Shown here: positions 7,469 to 17,073 of the stretch, in pieces
Layout of the letters: the number at the start of each line of letters is the position of its first letter
How positions within the stretch are numbered: position 1 is the first letter of the stretch
Assembly: GCA_900767885.1 (NCBI GenBank)
Contig: CAAGAU010000014.1
Span: 62,001 to 126,000 of the forward strand
From: Clostridia bacterium
Lineage (GTDB): Bacteria > Bacillota > Clostridia > Christensenellales > Borkfalkiaceae
Reading direction: 5' to 3'
DNA length: 64,000 bases
Translations under genes and position numbers: made by a program
The notes under the pieces: generated by a model
Seen by the model: only the letters and a program-made list of their open reading frames with translations
What the model was told of the DNA's origin: nothing
Databases searched by the model: none

Positions 7469-8701
7469 TTATTTTTTACCGAAAAGTTTTTTCATAAAAG
7501 ACGGGAGATCGCTTTTTTTATCGCCGGACGACTGAACGTCCTCCAACTCCTCGTCCGAACGGAAATCGTTTGCGGGAGCAACTCGCGTGTAAGCAGCGCG
7601 CGGGCGTTCCTCACGGAATTCCTCTATACGCTCTTCTCTGACCTCTTTTACGGGTTGTTTAACGGGTTCGGGTTGATTTTCGGGTTCTTTCATAAGATTT
7701 ATGAAGTTTTGCCTGGGCGCGCCGTCGCTTACAGCACCGTCGCCCTTACTTACAAATCCCGTAGCAATAACCGTAATTTCAATTTCTTCCTGTAAAGCCT
7801 CGTTTATATTCGCACCGAATATTATATTAGCGGAATAATCAACAACGCCTTGTACAAGATGAGCCGCCTCATAAACCTGCCCCAAAGTAAGATCTTTGCC
7901 GCCGGTTACATTTAATATAACGCCGCGCGCGCCCTCGATAGTGGTTTCGAGCAAAGGACTCGACACCGCCTGACGAACCGCCTCCACAACCCTGTGTTCG
8001 CCCTTGGCGCGACCCACGCCCATGTGCGCAAGTCCCTGATTCTGAATAATCGTCCTGACGTCGGCAAAATCGAGGTTAATCATTGCGGGAGTTGATATAA
8101 GGTCGGCTATACCGCAAATACCCTGTCGAAGGTTATCGTCCGCCACTTTAAGCGCGTCTATCATAGAAATATCGTTAGGCAACGCTTCGAGCAGCTTATC
8201 GTTAGGAATAATTACTATCGTATCCACGTATTTGGAAAGGTTAAGAATACCCTTTTTGGCGTTTTCCTCTCTTCTTCTTCCCTCGAAAGCGAAAGGCTTG
8301 GTAACAACGGCAACCGTAACGCAGCCGCTCTCTTTTGCTATTCTTGCAATGACCGGAGCCGCTCCGGTACCCGTGCCGCCGCCCATACCTGCCGCGATAA
8401 ACAATAAATCCACGCCCCTTACGACGTTTTCGATAGCGTCTTTACTTTCCTCGGCTGCTTTTTCGCCCATTTCGGGATCAGAACCCGCGCCAAGACCTTT
8501 AGTTAAAGTTTCACCTATCTGTATGCGATTTTCAAACGGCGCTTTAGAAAGCATGAGCGCTTGTTTGTCGGTGTTTACCGCCACGAACTGCGCACTCGAA
8601 ATATTTAAATCAATCATACGGTTGACGGCGTTGTTTCCCGCGCCGCCTACGCCTATTACTTTAATTTTACAAACATTAAGTCCTTCGTTGATCATATCCA
8701 T
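7469..8701 (-). CDS. ftsZ: cell division GTPase FtsZ
   Basis: A 410-residue tubulin homologue that polymerises into the division ring. Seen: IKVIGVGGAGNNAVNRMI at the start, the tubulin signature GMGGGTGTGAAPVIA near residue 110, the T7-loop region NLDFADVRTIIQNQG, and a C-terminal tail ending SDLPSFMKKLFGKK, which fits the conserved peptide that binds FtsA. A variable linker rich in E, R and P lies between. It is the last gene of the division/cell-wall cluster, 20 bases after ftsA, and is followed by a terminator. Confidence 0.98.
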   Translation of the reverse strand: MDMINEGLNVCKIKVIGVGGAGNNAVNRMIDLNISSAQFVAVNTDKQALMLSKAPFENRIQIGETLTKGLGAGSDPEMGEKAAEESKDAIENVVRGVDLLFIAAGMGGGTGTGAAPVIARIAKESGCVTVAVVTKPFAFEGRRREENAKKGILNLSKYVDTIVIIPNDKLLEALPNDISMIDALKVADDNLRQGICGIADLISTPAMINLDFADVRTIIQNQGLAHMGVGRAKGEHRVVEAVRQAVSSPLLETTIEGARGVILNVTGGKDLTLGQVYEAAHLVQGVVDYSANIIFGANINEALQEEIEITVIATGFVSKGDGAVSDGAPRQNFINLMKEPENQPEPVKQPVKEVREERIEEFREERPRAAYTRVAPANDFRSDEELEDVQSSGDKKSDLPSFMKKLFGKK

Positions 8702-8721
8702 AGTAATTTTCTCCGTAATTC

Positions 8722-9867
8722 TTAAAATATAAAGAATCTCTTCTCTTTACTTTTCTCGGTCAGCGCATGATCGAGTAAACTTATAGCAGACGCGTAAATC
8801 GCCTTGTTATATTGCGGGACTTTGGGTTTTAAAAGTTCCACAGGTTGTCCGAGCCTGCCCGCAAGATGTTCGGTTGCGCCGCGAATATCCGAAATGCCTC
8901 CGCCACACAGATACACCTCGGTAAGCGGCGGTAACTTTGTCGCGTTTTCTTCGATAAAACCGTCAAGATTTTCGGCAAGCAAATCAAGCACGTCTTTAAC
9001 GGTTTCGTTTACGTCGTCAACGGAAAAGTTATAAACTTGCCCGTCGTGATCCAACGTATATTGCGACTGGCCGCCGCGAACGTAACCTAAACCGACCATG
9101 CGTTTTAATTTTTCTGCCGCCTCGGGCGAAAGCGAGTATTTTTCGACGAACGCAGCCGTTATGAAACCGCCGCCAAAGTCGAACGAATCTTTTGATAGCA
9201 CGCCGTTGCCCGAAAATACAGTCGAACTTGTCGAAATGTAACCCACGTCGACAACGAGCGACGGAGCGTCGGACGACGCACGCGAAGCAAGATACTTACC
9301 CTCGGTATACCCTTCGTAAATAAACTCGACCGCGCCCAACTTAAATTCCGCAAGCGCTGAACGGACGAGTGCGGTAAAATAAGTTTCACAAAGTTGATAG
9401 CAGACCAATCCGCCCACAACCGACGAAACGTTACCTACCGGATCTAAAACACGACGATTGTCATCGAGAGTAAAGTATACGTCGGAAGAATAAATTATTT
9501 CGTAACCGCTCGTAGCGACTTTATCCTTACCCGCATTAAATAAATCTTCTATATCTTTTCGCTTTATCCTGCGTTTTTTACCGAGCGACAGTCTGTACTT
9601 TTTATTTTCGAGCCTTATAAACGCCGCCGGAACGCCTACAAAAATTTTATTCGCTCCTTTAAGTAAAGAATAGTTTAACGACTTTACCGCCGAATTGACG
9701 GCGTCTTTAAATGCCGAGGAGTTAAAAAACTCGCCCTCGGAAAAGCCGTCGTAAGGCACTTCCGCCATACCGTTTATGACGAAAGTTCCGTTTACTCCTC
9801 TTTCACCCGTGAGCGCGGTTATTTTCGACGAGCCTACGTCGAGTACCGCTACGCTGCCTTTAAACAT
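8722..9867 (-). CDS. ftsA: cell division protein FtsA (actin-like, divergent)
   Basis: A 381-residue actin-fold protein: phosphate 1 motif AVLDVGSSKITALTG, an SHS2-like insert (about residues 85-160), LVVDVGYISTSSTVFS as phosphate 2, and LCGGGISDI as the adenosine motif. FtsA tethers FtsZ to the membrane. It is shorter than E. coli FtsA (about 420) and the C-terminal membrane helix is reduced to KSKEKRFFIF. Position between ftsQ and ftsZ supports the call despite sequence divergence. Confidence 0.9.
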   Translation of the reverse strand: MFKGSVAVLDVGSSKITALTGERGVNGTFVINGMAEVPYDGFSEGEFFNSSAFKDAVNSAVKSLNYSLLKGANKIFVGVPAAFIRLENKKYRLSLGKKRRIKRKDIEDLFNAGKDKVATSGYEIIYSSDVYFTLDDNRRVLDPVGNVSSVVGGLVCYQLCETYFTALVRSALAEFKLGAVEFIYEGYTEGKYLASRASSDAPSLVVDVGYISTSSTVFSGNGVLSKDSFDFGGGFITAAFVEKYSLSPEAAEKLKRMVGLGYVRGGQSQYTLDHDGQVYNFSVDDVNETVKDVLDLLAENLDGFIEENATKLPPLTEVYLCGGGISDIRGATEHLAGRLGQPVELLKPKVPQYNKAIYASAISLLDHALTEKSKEKRFFIF

Positions 9868-9940
9868 ATTTTGCCGTCCTGTGCTTATTGATTATAGTAT
9901 ATTACAATTTCTCGGTTTTGTCAATAAAAATAAAACTCGA

Positions 9941-10696
9941 TTATTTTATATCCCAGTAGATTTTTCCATCAGGAAAAACGTGTATGTTCCCCTCTCGTTT
10001 TTCACGCTCTGACAGCGTACCGAAATAATCTTCCGTTTTTGCGGTTAAAGCGCAAACTACCGCTTTTTGCTCGTCGGAAGTGTTTTCAAAATAAAATTTT
10101 ACTCCGCAACCCGTTCTTGTCGTGAAGTTTATGCAACACGGATCGTAATCAATAACAGCGCCCGAAAACAACCCGGAATCTTTAAAATCGCCGTATATGG
10201 CAATAACGCAATCGAATAATCCTTCGGCCTTGCCTACAAGTTTTTCTCCTTTGTTAAGTTTTCCTACGTCTACGTCGCCGTCTGTTGCGGTTATTGAGAT
10301 GAGATCGCCGGCATTTTCGACAGGCTCGTCCGCCTTTAAGAGAACAAACTCATCATCCGCGACAAACTGCTTTTCGCCGCAAATAACAAGATATTTTTCC
10401 TTTCGCTTTTCAACTTCGACGCTCAGTCTGTCGGGGAAAACTTTTTTTACCTCGATAACTTTTACGTAAGGGTCGTCCGCAAAAAGTTTTGTAACGTCGC
10501 CGTCCTTAATGGTGATGAACGGTTTGTTTTTAAATGCCGAATTGAGTTTTTCGTCTACCGCAGTATAAAACTCTTCGCCGCTTGACGGCGCAATCGTATC
10601 TATATATCTCGCTCTGAAAAGCCAGACGCAAGCGACGATAACCGTCAGAACAAAGACGGCTACCGTACTTACTATTATCAACGCTTTTCTTCTCAT
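9941..10696 (-). CDS. ftsQ: cell division protein FtsQ/DivIB
   Basis: A 251-residue bitopic protein: short cytoplasmic start MRRK, one membrane helix (ALIIVSTVAVFVLTVIVACVWLF), then a POTRA-like domain (ITIKDGDVTKLFADDPYVKVIEVKKVFPDRLSVEVEKRK) and a beta domain. FtsQ/DivIB links cytoplasmic division proteins to septal wall synthesis through FtsL and FtsB, which are not visible here. It lies 25 bases after murA and 73 before ftsA. Confidence 0.88.
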   Translation of the reverse strand: MRRKALIIVSTVAVFVLTVIVACVWLFRARYIDTIAPSSGEEFYTAVDEKLNSAFKNKPFITIKDGDVTKLFADDPYVKVIEVKKVFPDRLSVEVEKRKEKYLVICGEKQFVADDEFVLLKADEPVENAGDLISITATDGDVDVGKLNKGEKLVGKAEGLFDCVIAIYGDFKDSGLFSGAVIDYDPCCINFTTRTGCGVKFYFENTSDEQKAVVCALTAKTEDYFGTLSEREKREGNIHVFPDGKIYWDIK

Positions 10697-10721
10697 CAGT
10701 AAATCAACTCCCGAAAAAAAT

Positions 10722-11984
10722 CTAAACGGATACCCTGCTTACGTCCGCGCCGAGCGCGCGCAACTTTTTCCCGAAAGCAAAATATCCTCTGTCTATATGG
10801 TCTACGCCGAGTATCTGCGACCTGCCCTCGGCACCGAGTGCCGCAAGCGCGAGCGCAGCACCGCCGCGAAGATCTTCCGCAACCATAGTCGCGCCGACCA
10901 GACCCGCTTTGCCGTTTACCGCGCAAAGGTTTCCGCCCACGGATATATCCGCACCCGCTTTCAAAAGTTCCTTTACGTAGTTAAACCTCTTTGGAAAGAC
11001 GGTTTCTTCAACCACCGTAACACCGTGCGCGAAACTTGCCGCCGCAACGAGTTGAGGTTGCAAGTCGGTAGGGACACCCGGATAGGGACTTATCACAACC
11101 TTGCCGAAACCCTTTTGAAGTCCGCAATACTCTACGCTTACTATTTTATCATTTTTCGGTCGTATTTTGCAAGCATTATTCGATAAAATTTTTAAAACTG
11201 CGGTTAAATTACTTAAATCTTCAATATTAAACAGCAATTCTCCGCCGCAAATCGCGCCGGCAAACAAAAAAGTCCCCGCTTCGATACGATCTTTTGACGG
11301 TTCGAAGTAAACCTCTCCCGTTTCTCTCCGTCCGTCCCCGCAAACCGTTATTCGCTCGCCGCCCGCTCCGCGTACTTTAACGCCGAGTAAATTAAGAAAA
11401 TTTTGCAAATCGACTATTTCGGGTTCTCTCGCGGCGTTTTCTATAACCGATTCGCCTTTAAGTCCGGCAGCGTAAAGCATTGCGTTTTCGGTCGCACCTA
11501 CGCTCGGAAAGCGCAGTTTAACTTTTCCGCCGGTAGTCTTTTTCTTTTTAAATTTTATCGTTTCGGTCTCTTCGACGTCCGCACCGAGCGCGCGAAGGGC
11601 GTCTATATGTATATCTATGGGGCGATCGCCTATATCGCAACCGCCCGCTTTGCAAATTTCAGCCGCGCCGAAACGAGTTAAAAGCGCACCCACGATAAAA
11701 AGCGAAGCGCGTATTTTTTTAGTAAGTTCGCAAGGAAGCCGCCAGGTTTTAATCCCGCTTGCGTCAATTGTCAGTTCTTTACCACAAAAAACCGCTTTAC
11801 CGCCCATATTCGCTATTATGTCCGCCATAACAGAAACGTCGCTGATTTCGGGACAGTTTTTTATATGAGTTTTTCCGCAAAGCGCGACGCTCGCCGCCAG
11901 AATCGGCAACGCCGAATTTTTAGCGGCAGATATTTCGGGCATACCGTAAAGCGGGTTTAAGCCGTTTATTATAAATCTATCCAT
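10722..11984 (-). CDS. murA: UDP-N-acetylglucosamine 1-carboxyvinyltransferase (MurA)
   Basis: A 420-residue EPSP-type transferase that adds enolpyruvate from PEP to UDP-GlcNAc, the first committed step of peptidoglycan synthesis. Seen: AAKNSALPILAA (substrate-binding Lys-Asn) and KAGGCDIGDRPIDIH, which holds the catalytic cysteine attacked by fosfomycin. Length is normal. Unusually it sits between ftsW and ftsQ, the place where murG-murC(-murB) normally stand in this cluster. Confidence 0.95.
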   Translation of the reverse strand: MDRFIINGLNPLYGMPEISAAKNSALPILAASVALCGKTHIKNCPEISDVSVMADIIANMGGKAVFCGKELTIDASGIKTWRLPCELTKKIRASLFIVGALLTRFGAAEICKAGGCDIGDRPIDIHIDALRALGADVEETETIKFKKKKTTGGKVKLRFPSVGATENAMLYAAGLKGESVIENAAREPEIVDLQNFLNLLGVKVRGAGGERITVCGDGRRETGEVYFEPSKDRIEAGTFLFAGAICGGELLFNIEDLSNLTAVLKILSNNACKIRPKNDKIVSVEYCGLQKGFGKVVISPYPGVPTDLQPQLVAAASFAHGVTVVEETVFPKRFNYVKELLKAGADISVGGNLCAVNGKAGLVGATMVAEDLRGGAALALAALGAEGRSQILGVDHIDRGYFAFGKKLRALGADVSRVSV

Positions 11985-12057
11985 TTATCCTCCGCTTTCA
12001 TATATACCATAGTATGAAAACGAAGGCTTACGAAGTGCATAGACCGAACTTATTAAC

Positions 12058-13179
12058 CTACTGTTTAGATATGTTATATAGCACGCCGAACATTGCGCAA
12101 AAGACTATAACGGAAGTGTTTCCCGCAGAAACGAGCGGCAGAGGCAATCCCGTGGGCGGTATGCTGCCCGTTACGACGAGCGCGTTTACGAGCGACTGTA
12201 TGCCGAATATCCCCACCACCCCCACGGAAAGCATATATCCGAAAAAATCTTTGCAATTAACGGCAATTTTTATTCCGCGATAAATAATAAACGAAATTAA
12301 CGCAAATAGTGCGACTAATCCTATAAAACCGGTTTCCTCGCCGATAACGGCAAGAATAAAATCGCTTTCGGAAAAAGGTAAAAACCTGAATTTTTGCCGC
12401 GAATTAAAAAGTCCCACGCCGAACCAGCCGCCCGAACCGAGCGCGTATAGCGACTGCAAAAGTTGATACCCTTCGCCTTTAGGGGATTTCCACGGGTCTA
12501 AAAATGCCGAAAGTCTTTGCAAGCGATACGGCTCGGCAACAATAAGCAACGGCACGCAAGCCGCAAGCGGCAACAGTATGCACAAAAAAACGCTCGTTTT
12601 TGTGCCCGCGACGAAAAGCAGCGTAAGCATTAAAAGACCGAAACATACCGTAATGGACATATTCGGCTCTAAAATAACCATTAAACAAATCGCGCCGCCC
12701 GACAAAAGCACAGGCAGAACAGTGAGCAGTCTTTTAGGTCGCGACGGATCTTTGCCAAAATACCCCGCGACGAAAACGATGAACGAAAACTTTGCGATCT
12801 CCGACGGCTGAACGGTTATGCCGCCCACCCTTATCCATCTTTTCGCACCGTAATTTTCAAACCCGAGCGGAGTGAAAACGAGCGCGAGCAGAACGAGCGA
12901 AACGAGCATCAGCCAAATGCCCGTTTTGCGATATTTACGATAATCGAAAAAAGCCGTAAATACAGCCGCGCCGTAACCGAGCAATAGTCCGACGATGTGT
13001 TTTTGCGCCGAATAATACTCGTTGCCGTAAGTCGCGGCGCAGTTATATCTGCTTGCCGAATACACCGCCGTCAACCCGACGAGCGACAAAACCGCTACGG
13101 CGATAAGCAATAAAATATCGCCGTGCTTCTTTTTGTTTATTAAATTTTCGTGGGAGATAATCGCCTTATTCGTCAGCAT
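12058..13179 (-). CDS. ftsW: SEDS glycosyltransferase FtsW/SpoVE-type
   Basis: A 373-residue membrane protein with about ten helices. Family motifs seen: GLTAVYSASRY in the first helix, GAKRWIRVGGITVQPSEIAKF, the loop GEGYQLLQSLYALGSGGWFGVGLFNSRQKFRFLPFSESDFILAVIGEE (described here in pieces: GSGG, KFRFLP, SESDFI) and a C-terminal GLPLPLVSAGNTS. SEDS proteins polymerise lipid II into glycan strands with a partner PBP. It overlaps murD by 14 bases, so the two are coupled. Cluster position favours FtsW; SpoVE is a close alternative. Confidence 0.92.
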   Translation of the reverse strand: MLTNKAIISHENLINKKKHGDILLLIAVAVLSLVGLTAVYSASRYNCAATYGNEYYSAQKHIVGLLLGYGAAVFTAFFDYRKYRKTGIWLMLVSLVLLALVFTPLGFENYGAKRWIRVGGITVQPSEIAKFSFIVFVAGYFGKDPSRPKRLLTVLPVLLSGGAICLMVILEPNMSITVCFGLLMLTLLFVAGTKTSVFLCILLPLAACVPLLIVAEPYRLQRLSAFLDPWKSPKGEGYQLLQSLYALGSGGWFGVGLFNSRQKFRFLPFSESDFILAVIGEETGFIGLVALFALISFIIYRGIKIAVNCKDFFGYMLSVGVVGIFGIQSLVNALVVTGSIPPTGLPLPLVSAGNTSVIVFCAMFGVLYNISKQ

Positions 13180-14518
13180 TTATGCTTTCAACGAGTTTTA
13201 TGTAATAGTCGCCCCTTTCCTCGAAATCCGTAAATCTGTCGAAACTCGAACAAGCGGGACTTAACAATACCGCGTCGCCGTTTTGGGCTATATACGACGC
13301 GAGCGCGACCGCGACCGAAAATTCGCTCGCCATAGAAATTGAAGGGAAATTACACTTTTTTGCGCTTTCGATAATTCTAAACGCGCTTTCGCCCGTGGCG
13401 ACAACCGCTTTAACTTCGCTGCCCGCTATTCCGTCGAAAAGTTTATCGAAGTCGAGACCTTTATCCTTTCCCCCTACGATTAAAACGGTTGGTTTTACCA
13501 TAGTGGCAACGGCTTTTACGGTTGCGTCTATATTTGTAGCCTTACTGTCGTTGTAATAGTCTACGCCGCTTACGGTCTTTACAAACTGAATACGATGTTT
13601 TACACCTTTAAAAGTCTTTAAACTATCGACAATCGCGCTCTCGTTCACACCCATAATTTCGGCGACGCACACGGTTGCGAGCGCGTTGTAGGCGTTATGT
13701 TCGCCGCTTATCGCAAGTTCGCTCGCGTCGGCTATAAATTTGCCTTTATAAAAAATCTTGCCTTCGGTCAAATACGCGCCGTTCACTTCTTCTTTAGTTG
13801 AAAAGTAAACGACTTTGCCTCGGGTTTTTTCGTCGAGATTTTTAACGAGCGGATCGTCGTAACAAAGCACGGCGTATTCGCTTTCGGTTAAATTCAGCAA
13901 TATTTTACTCTTGACGAACAAATAGTTTTCCATATTGTAATGGCGGGACAAATGGTCGGGGGTAACGTTTGTAATTACCGCGATATGCGGTTTAAACGTT
14001 CTTACCGTTTCGAGTTGAAAACTCGAAGTTTCGGCAACCACGACGGTATCGCGATCCAGTTTGTTTAACACCGACGAAAGCGGAGTGCCTATATTGCCGC
14101 ACAATTCATTCTTTACCCCCGCCGCGTCGAGTACGGCTTTAATCATAGTGCAAGTCGTCGTTTTACCGTTAGTACCCGTAACGGCGATAACGGGCGACAG
14201 ACACTCGGACGAGGCGAGTTCCAACTCTCCCGTGATTTTTTTGCCGAGTTTTTTTGCGGCGAGCGGTATTTCGTGGTCTATCGCCACGCCCGGACTTAAT
14301 ACTACTACGTCGATTTTTCGTAAAAGTCCGAAAACTTCGCTCCTGTCGACTACTATCGCGCCTTTTTCTTCGAGCGCGCTCAGATTTTCCCTGACCTTGT
14401 CGTTATCGCTGTCGTCGTAAACGTAGCATTTCGCGCCGCGCGAAAGCAAAAGTTCCGCCGCGCCCATTCCGCTTTTCGATATGCCGACTACTAAAAATAC
14501 GGTTTTCCTGTAATACAT
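13166..14518 (-). CDS. murD: UDP-N-acetylmuramoylalanine--D-glutamate ligase (MurD)
   Basis: A 450-residue Mur ligase. The N-terminal Rossmann region carries FLVVGISKSGMGAAELLLSRGAK; the ATP-binding loop is TGTNGKTTTC near residue 114; VITNVTPDHLSRH and GVKHRIQFVKTVSGVDYYNDSKATN are the family-typical central and C-terminal motifs. It adds D-Glu to UDP-MurNAc-L-Ala in the cytoplasm. It is 10 bases after mraY and overlaps ftsW. Confidence 0.96.
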   Translation of the reverse strand: MYYRKTVFLVVGISKSGMGAAELLLSRGAKCYVYDDSDNDKVRENLSALEEKGAIVVDRSEVFGLLRKIDVVVLSPGVAIDHEIPLAAKKLGKKITGELELASSECLSPVIAVTGTNGKTTTCTMIKAVLDAAGVKNELCGNIGTPLSSVLNKLDRDTVVVAETSSFQLETVRTFKPHIAVITNVTPDHLSRHYNMENYLFVKSKILLNLTESEYAVLCYDDPLVKNLDEKTRGKVVYFSTKEEVNGAYLTEGKIFYKGKFIADASELAISGEHNAYNALATVCVAEIMGVNESAIVDSLKTFKGVKHRIQFVKTVSGVDYYNDSKATNIDATVKAVATMVKPTVLIVGGKDKGLDFDKLFDGIAGSEVKAVVATGESAFRIIESAKKCNFPSISMASEFSVAVALASYIAQNGDAVLLSPACSSFDRFTDFEERGDYYIKLVESINADE

Positions 14519-14528
14519 TATAACCTCG

Positions 14529-15515
14529 CTAAATAGTTAAAATTATTGCGGTTAGTCCCGCTAAAAGCGTTACGAATTTATACGCAAACGCTATTTTGGC
14601 TTCGCCGTAACCTTTATGCTGAAAATGATGATGCAACGGCGCCATTAAAAATATTCTTCTGCCTTTGGTTATTTTAAAGTAAGCCACCTGCAATATTACA
14701 GATATGCCCGAACATACGTAAATTATGCCGATTACGGGAATATAAAAAGTATTTCCGCTTACGATAGCCGTAGCCGCGACCGCGCCGCCGAGCGCGAGCG
14801 AACCCGTATCGCCCATAAAAACGCTTGCCTTATGAGTATTAAAAAGTAAATATCCGACAAGCGCGCCGCTTAAACATACCGATAACAAAGCGATACCGTC
14901 AGCCTCGTCGCCGACCAGTACAAATTGCGATTTTCCGCCCTGCAAGGCGGTAAGAACGGCAAAACAAAGAAAGTATACGTAAGTTACTCCGCCCGCAAGA
15001 CCGTCGAGTCCGTCGGTCAAATTAACGCAGTTAGTAGTAGAGACGAAAACGAGTATGGTAAGCGGCAAATACAACCAAACGTTTAAAACTACTTTAATAT
15101 CGGTAAAAGGTATGAAAACTTCGGTAAGTCCGCGCGTATAAGCAAAAACAGATACTATTATAGCTATGACCAGTTCGAAAAACGATTTTTGGAACGCGCT
15201 TAGCCCCTCGTTGCGTTTTAATTTTACCTTGATGAAATCGTCCGTAAAACCCACGGCGGCATATAGCAGATACACCGCGACGCAAACCGCCGCAAGTCTT
15301 TTGTCCGCGCCGCCGAAAACGAAAAACGAGACGAGCGACCCTATGATAAATATAAATCCGCCGAAAGTGGGCGTACCGCTTTTATACTCGTGTTCCGAAA
15401 CGTAGGACAAAATGTTTTGTCCCAACTTTAATTTTCTTAAAAGCGGAATAAGCGCGAAACCGACCGCGACCGATACTGCGGCGGCAAGCGCGAAAGCCTC
15501 GAAATATTCTTTCAA
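14529..15515 (-). CDS. mraY: phospho-N-acetylmuramoyl-pentapeptide transferase (MraY)
   Basis: A 328-residue protein with about ten membrane helices. Signatures: HEYKSGTPTFGGF, the Mg-binding segment NCVNLTDGLDGLAGG, GDTGSLALGG and the C-terminal LHHHFQHKGYGE. It transfers phospho-MurNAc-pentapeptide to undecaprenyl phosphate, forming lipid I. Its start overlaps the murE stop by 4 bases (ATGA). Confidence 0.97.
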   Translation of the reverse strand: MKEYFEAFALAAAVSVAVGFALIPLLRKLKLGQNILSYVSEHEYKSGTPTFGGFIFIIGSLVSFFVFGGADKRLAAVCVAVYLLYAAVGFTDDFIKVKLKRNEGLSAFQKSFFELVIAIIVSVFAYTRGLTEVFIPFTDIKVVLNVWLYLPLTILVFVSTTNCVNLTDGLDGLAGGVTYVYFLCFAVLTALQGGKSQFVLVGDEADGIALLSVCLSGALVGYLLFNTHKASVFMGDTGSLALGGAVAATAIVSGNTFYIPVIGIIYVCSGISVILQVAYFKITKGRRIFLMAPLHHHFQHKGYGEAKIAFAYKFVTLLAGLTAIILTI

Positions 15516-16975
15516 CCGAGTTCCCCTTGCATTTTCTTTACGATTTTTTTGATAACTTCCGCGTCGACAAAATCGTGTTTAACGCCCATTATCTCCTGAT
15601 AAGTTTCCGCGCCTTTACCCGCCACGACGAGCAAATCGCCCTTGCCGAGCATGGTTAAAGCGTATTCAATAGCCTCTTTCCTGTCGGCTACGGTAACGTA
15701 TTCGCGACTTATTTTTCTTACGCCGACCTCTATCTCGTTGATTATCGCACAAGGATCTTCGTAACGCGGATTATCGGTTGTTATAACCGTGAAATCGGCG
15801 AGCGCGGCGGATATTTCGCCCATAACGGGTCGTTTTTCCTTTTCGCGGTTACCGCCGCAACCGAACAGACATATAAGTTTGCCGTCGCAAATTTTCCTGA
15901 AAGACGAAAGCGTGCGTTTAAGTCCGTCGGGCGTGTGAGCGTAATCGAGATAGACTTTACCGCCGTTATACTCGGTAATAAATTCCGCCCTGCCGCTTAC
16001 CGGTTTCATATTTTTCAACGCTCCCGCTATTTTGTAAAGTCTTACTCCGATTACGGCGGCGCAAGCGCAGGACGCAAGCACGTTATACGCATTACAAACG
16101 CCGATAAGCGGACTTTGCAACTCATAAATCATATCGAATAAATTTATAACGAAACTTATGCCTTTTACGCTTTGATTAAGATTAACTGCAAACACGTCGG
16201 CAGGCTCGTTTATGCCGTAAGTAACCGTTTTTGCGTCGGTTTCGCGCAAGATTTCCCTACCGACGGAATCGTCCGAACAGATGACGGCATACTTACAATT
16301 TTCAGCGGTAAAAATGCTTTTCTTAACGGTTTTATAAGCATCGAAGTCGTGAAAATAATCGAGATGATCCTCGGTACAATTAGTGAATATAAGGCACTCG
16401 AAATATATCCCCTCGACTCGCCTTTGATAAATTGCGTGAGCCGAAACCTCCGTAAATACGACCTCTACGCCCGCGTCGCGCATTTTGGCAAGCGTTTTGT
16501 ATAAATCGAGAAGTCCTAAAGAAGTAAGTCCCGTCTGCTCTGAAACCGAACCGTAAGTTACGCCGAGCGTACCTATAGTGCCGGTTTCGTACCCCGCCCG
16601 CTCGAAAATCTCGGATAAAATACGACAAGTGGACGTTTTGCCGTTAGTGCCGACAACTCCGACGATTTTCATATCGTCCTGCGGATTACGATAAAAGTTT
16701 TTGCATATAACCGCCTCCGCCTCTTTTACGTCCTCAACGACAACCGTACATACGCCCGCGCTTTTGGTTATGCGCTCACAAACTATCAACTTTGCGCCGC
16801 GCGCAACGGCGCGCGGCGCATAGTCCGCCCCGTCTTTATTATTGCCTTTTATACAAAAAAACAAACAATTTTCGGTTACTTTTTCGGAATTATCTTCCAA
16901 AGAAAATATTTCTTGCGGTAATTTACCTATAACGGTTTTTATTTTTACGCCCGACAACAATTCTTCGGTTTTCAT
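15512..16975 (-). CDS. murE: UDP-MurNAc-tripeptide synthetase (MurE), probably meso-diaminopimelate adding
   Basis: A 487-residue Mur ligase with VVGTNGKTSTCRILSEIF as the ATP loop, EVSAHAI and FTNCTEDHLDYF central motifs, and LDYAHTPDGLKRTLSSFR. The DNPR motif (TTDNPRYEDP) is the one known to select meso-diaminopimelate over L-lysine, so a DAP-type wall is inferred. I chose ATG 16975, which has GAGGT upstream and gives a normal N terminus, over an in-frame start 48 bases earlier. It is the first gene of the cluster and overlaps mraY by 4 bases. Confidence 0.94.
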   Translation of the reverse strand: MKTEELLSGVKIKTVIGKLPQEIFSLEDNSEKVTENCLFFCIKGNNKDGADYAPRAVARGAKLIVCERITKSAGVCTVVVEDVKEAEAVICKNFYRNPQDDMKIVGVVGTNGKTSTCRILSEIFERAGYETGTIGTLGVTYGSVSEQTGLTSLGLLDLYKTLAKMRDAGVEVVFTEVSAHAIYQRRVEGIYFECLIFTNCTEDHLDYFHDFDAYKTVKKSIFTAENCKYAVICSDDSVGREILRETDAKTVTYGINEPADVFAVNLNQSVKGISFVINLFDMIYELQSPLIGVCNAYNVLASCACAAVIGVRLYKIAGALKNMKPVSGRAEFITEYNGGKVYLDYAHTPDGLKRTLSSFRKICDGKLICLFGCGGNREKEKRPVMGEISAALADFTVITTDNPRYEDPCAIINEIEVGVRKISREYVTVADRKEAIEYALTMLGKGDLLVVAGKGAETYQEIMGVKHDFVDAEVIKKIVKKMQGELG

Positions 16976-17014
16976 AACGACCTCGACACTTTTTCTACTA
17001 CTAACATTATAAAT

Positions 17015-17045
17015 AAAAATCACCCGTATAATCAGGTGATTTTAA
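17015..17045 (-). terminator. terminator after uxaA
   Basis: On the minus strand AAAATCACC and GGTGATTTTT pair around a 10-base loop, followed by TTTATTTAT. It separates hexuronate genes from the murE cluster. Confidence 0.75.
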
Positions 17046-17073
17046 GTCGAATTATGCAGTTTATAGTCAAAAG

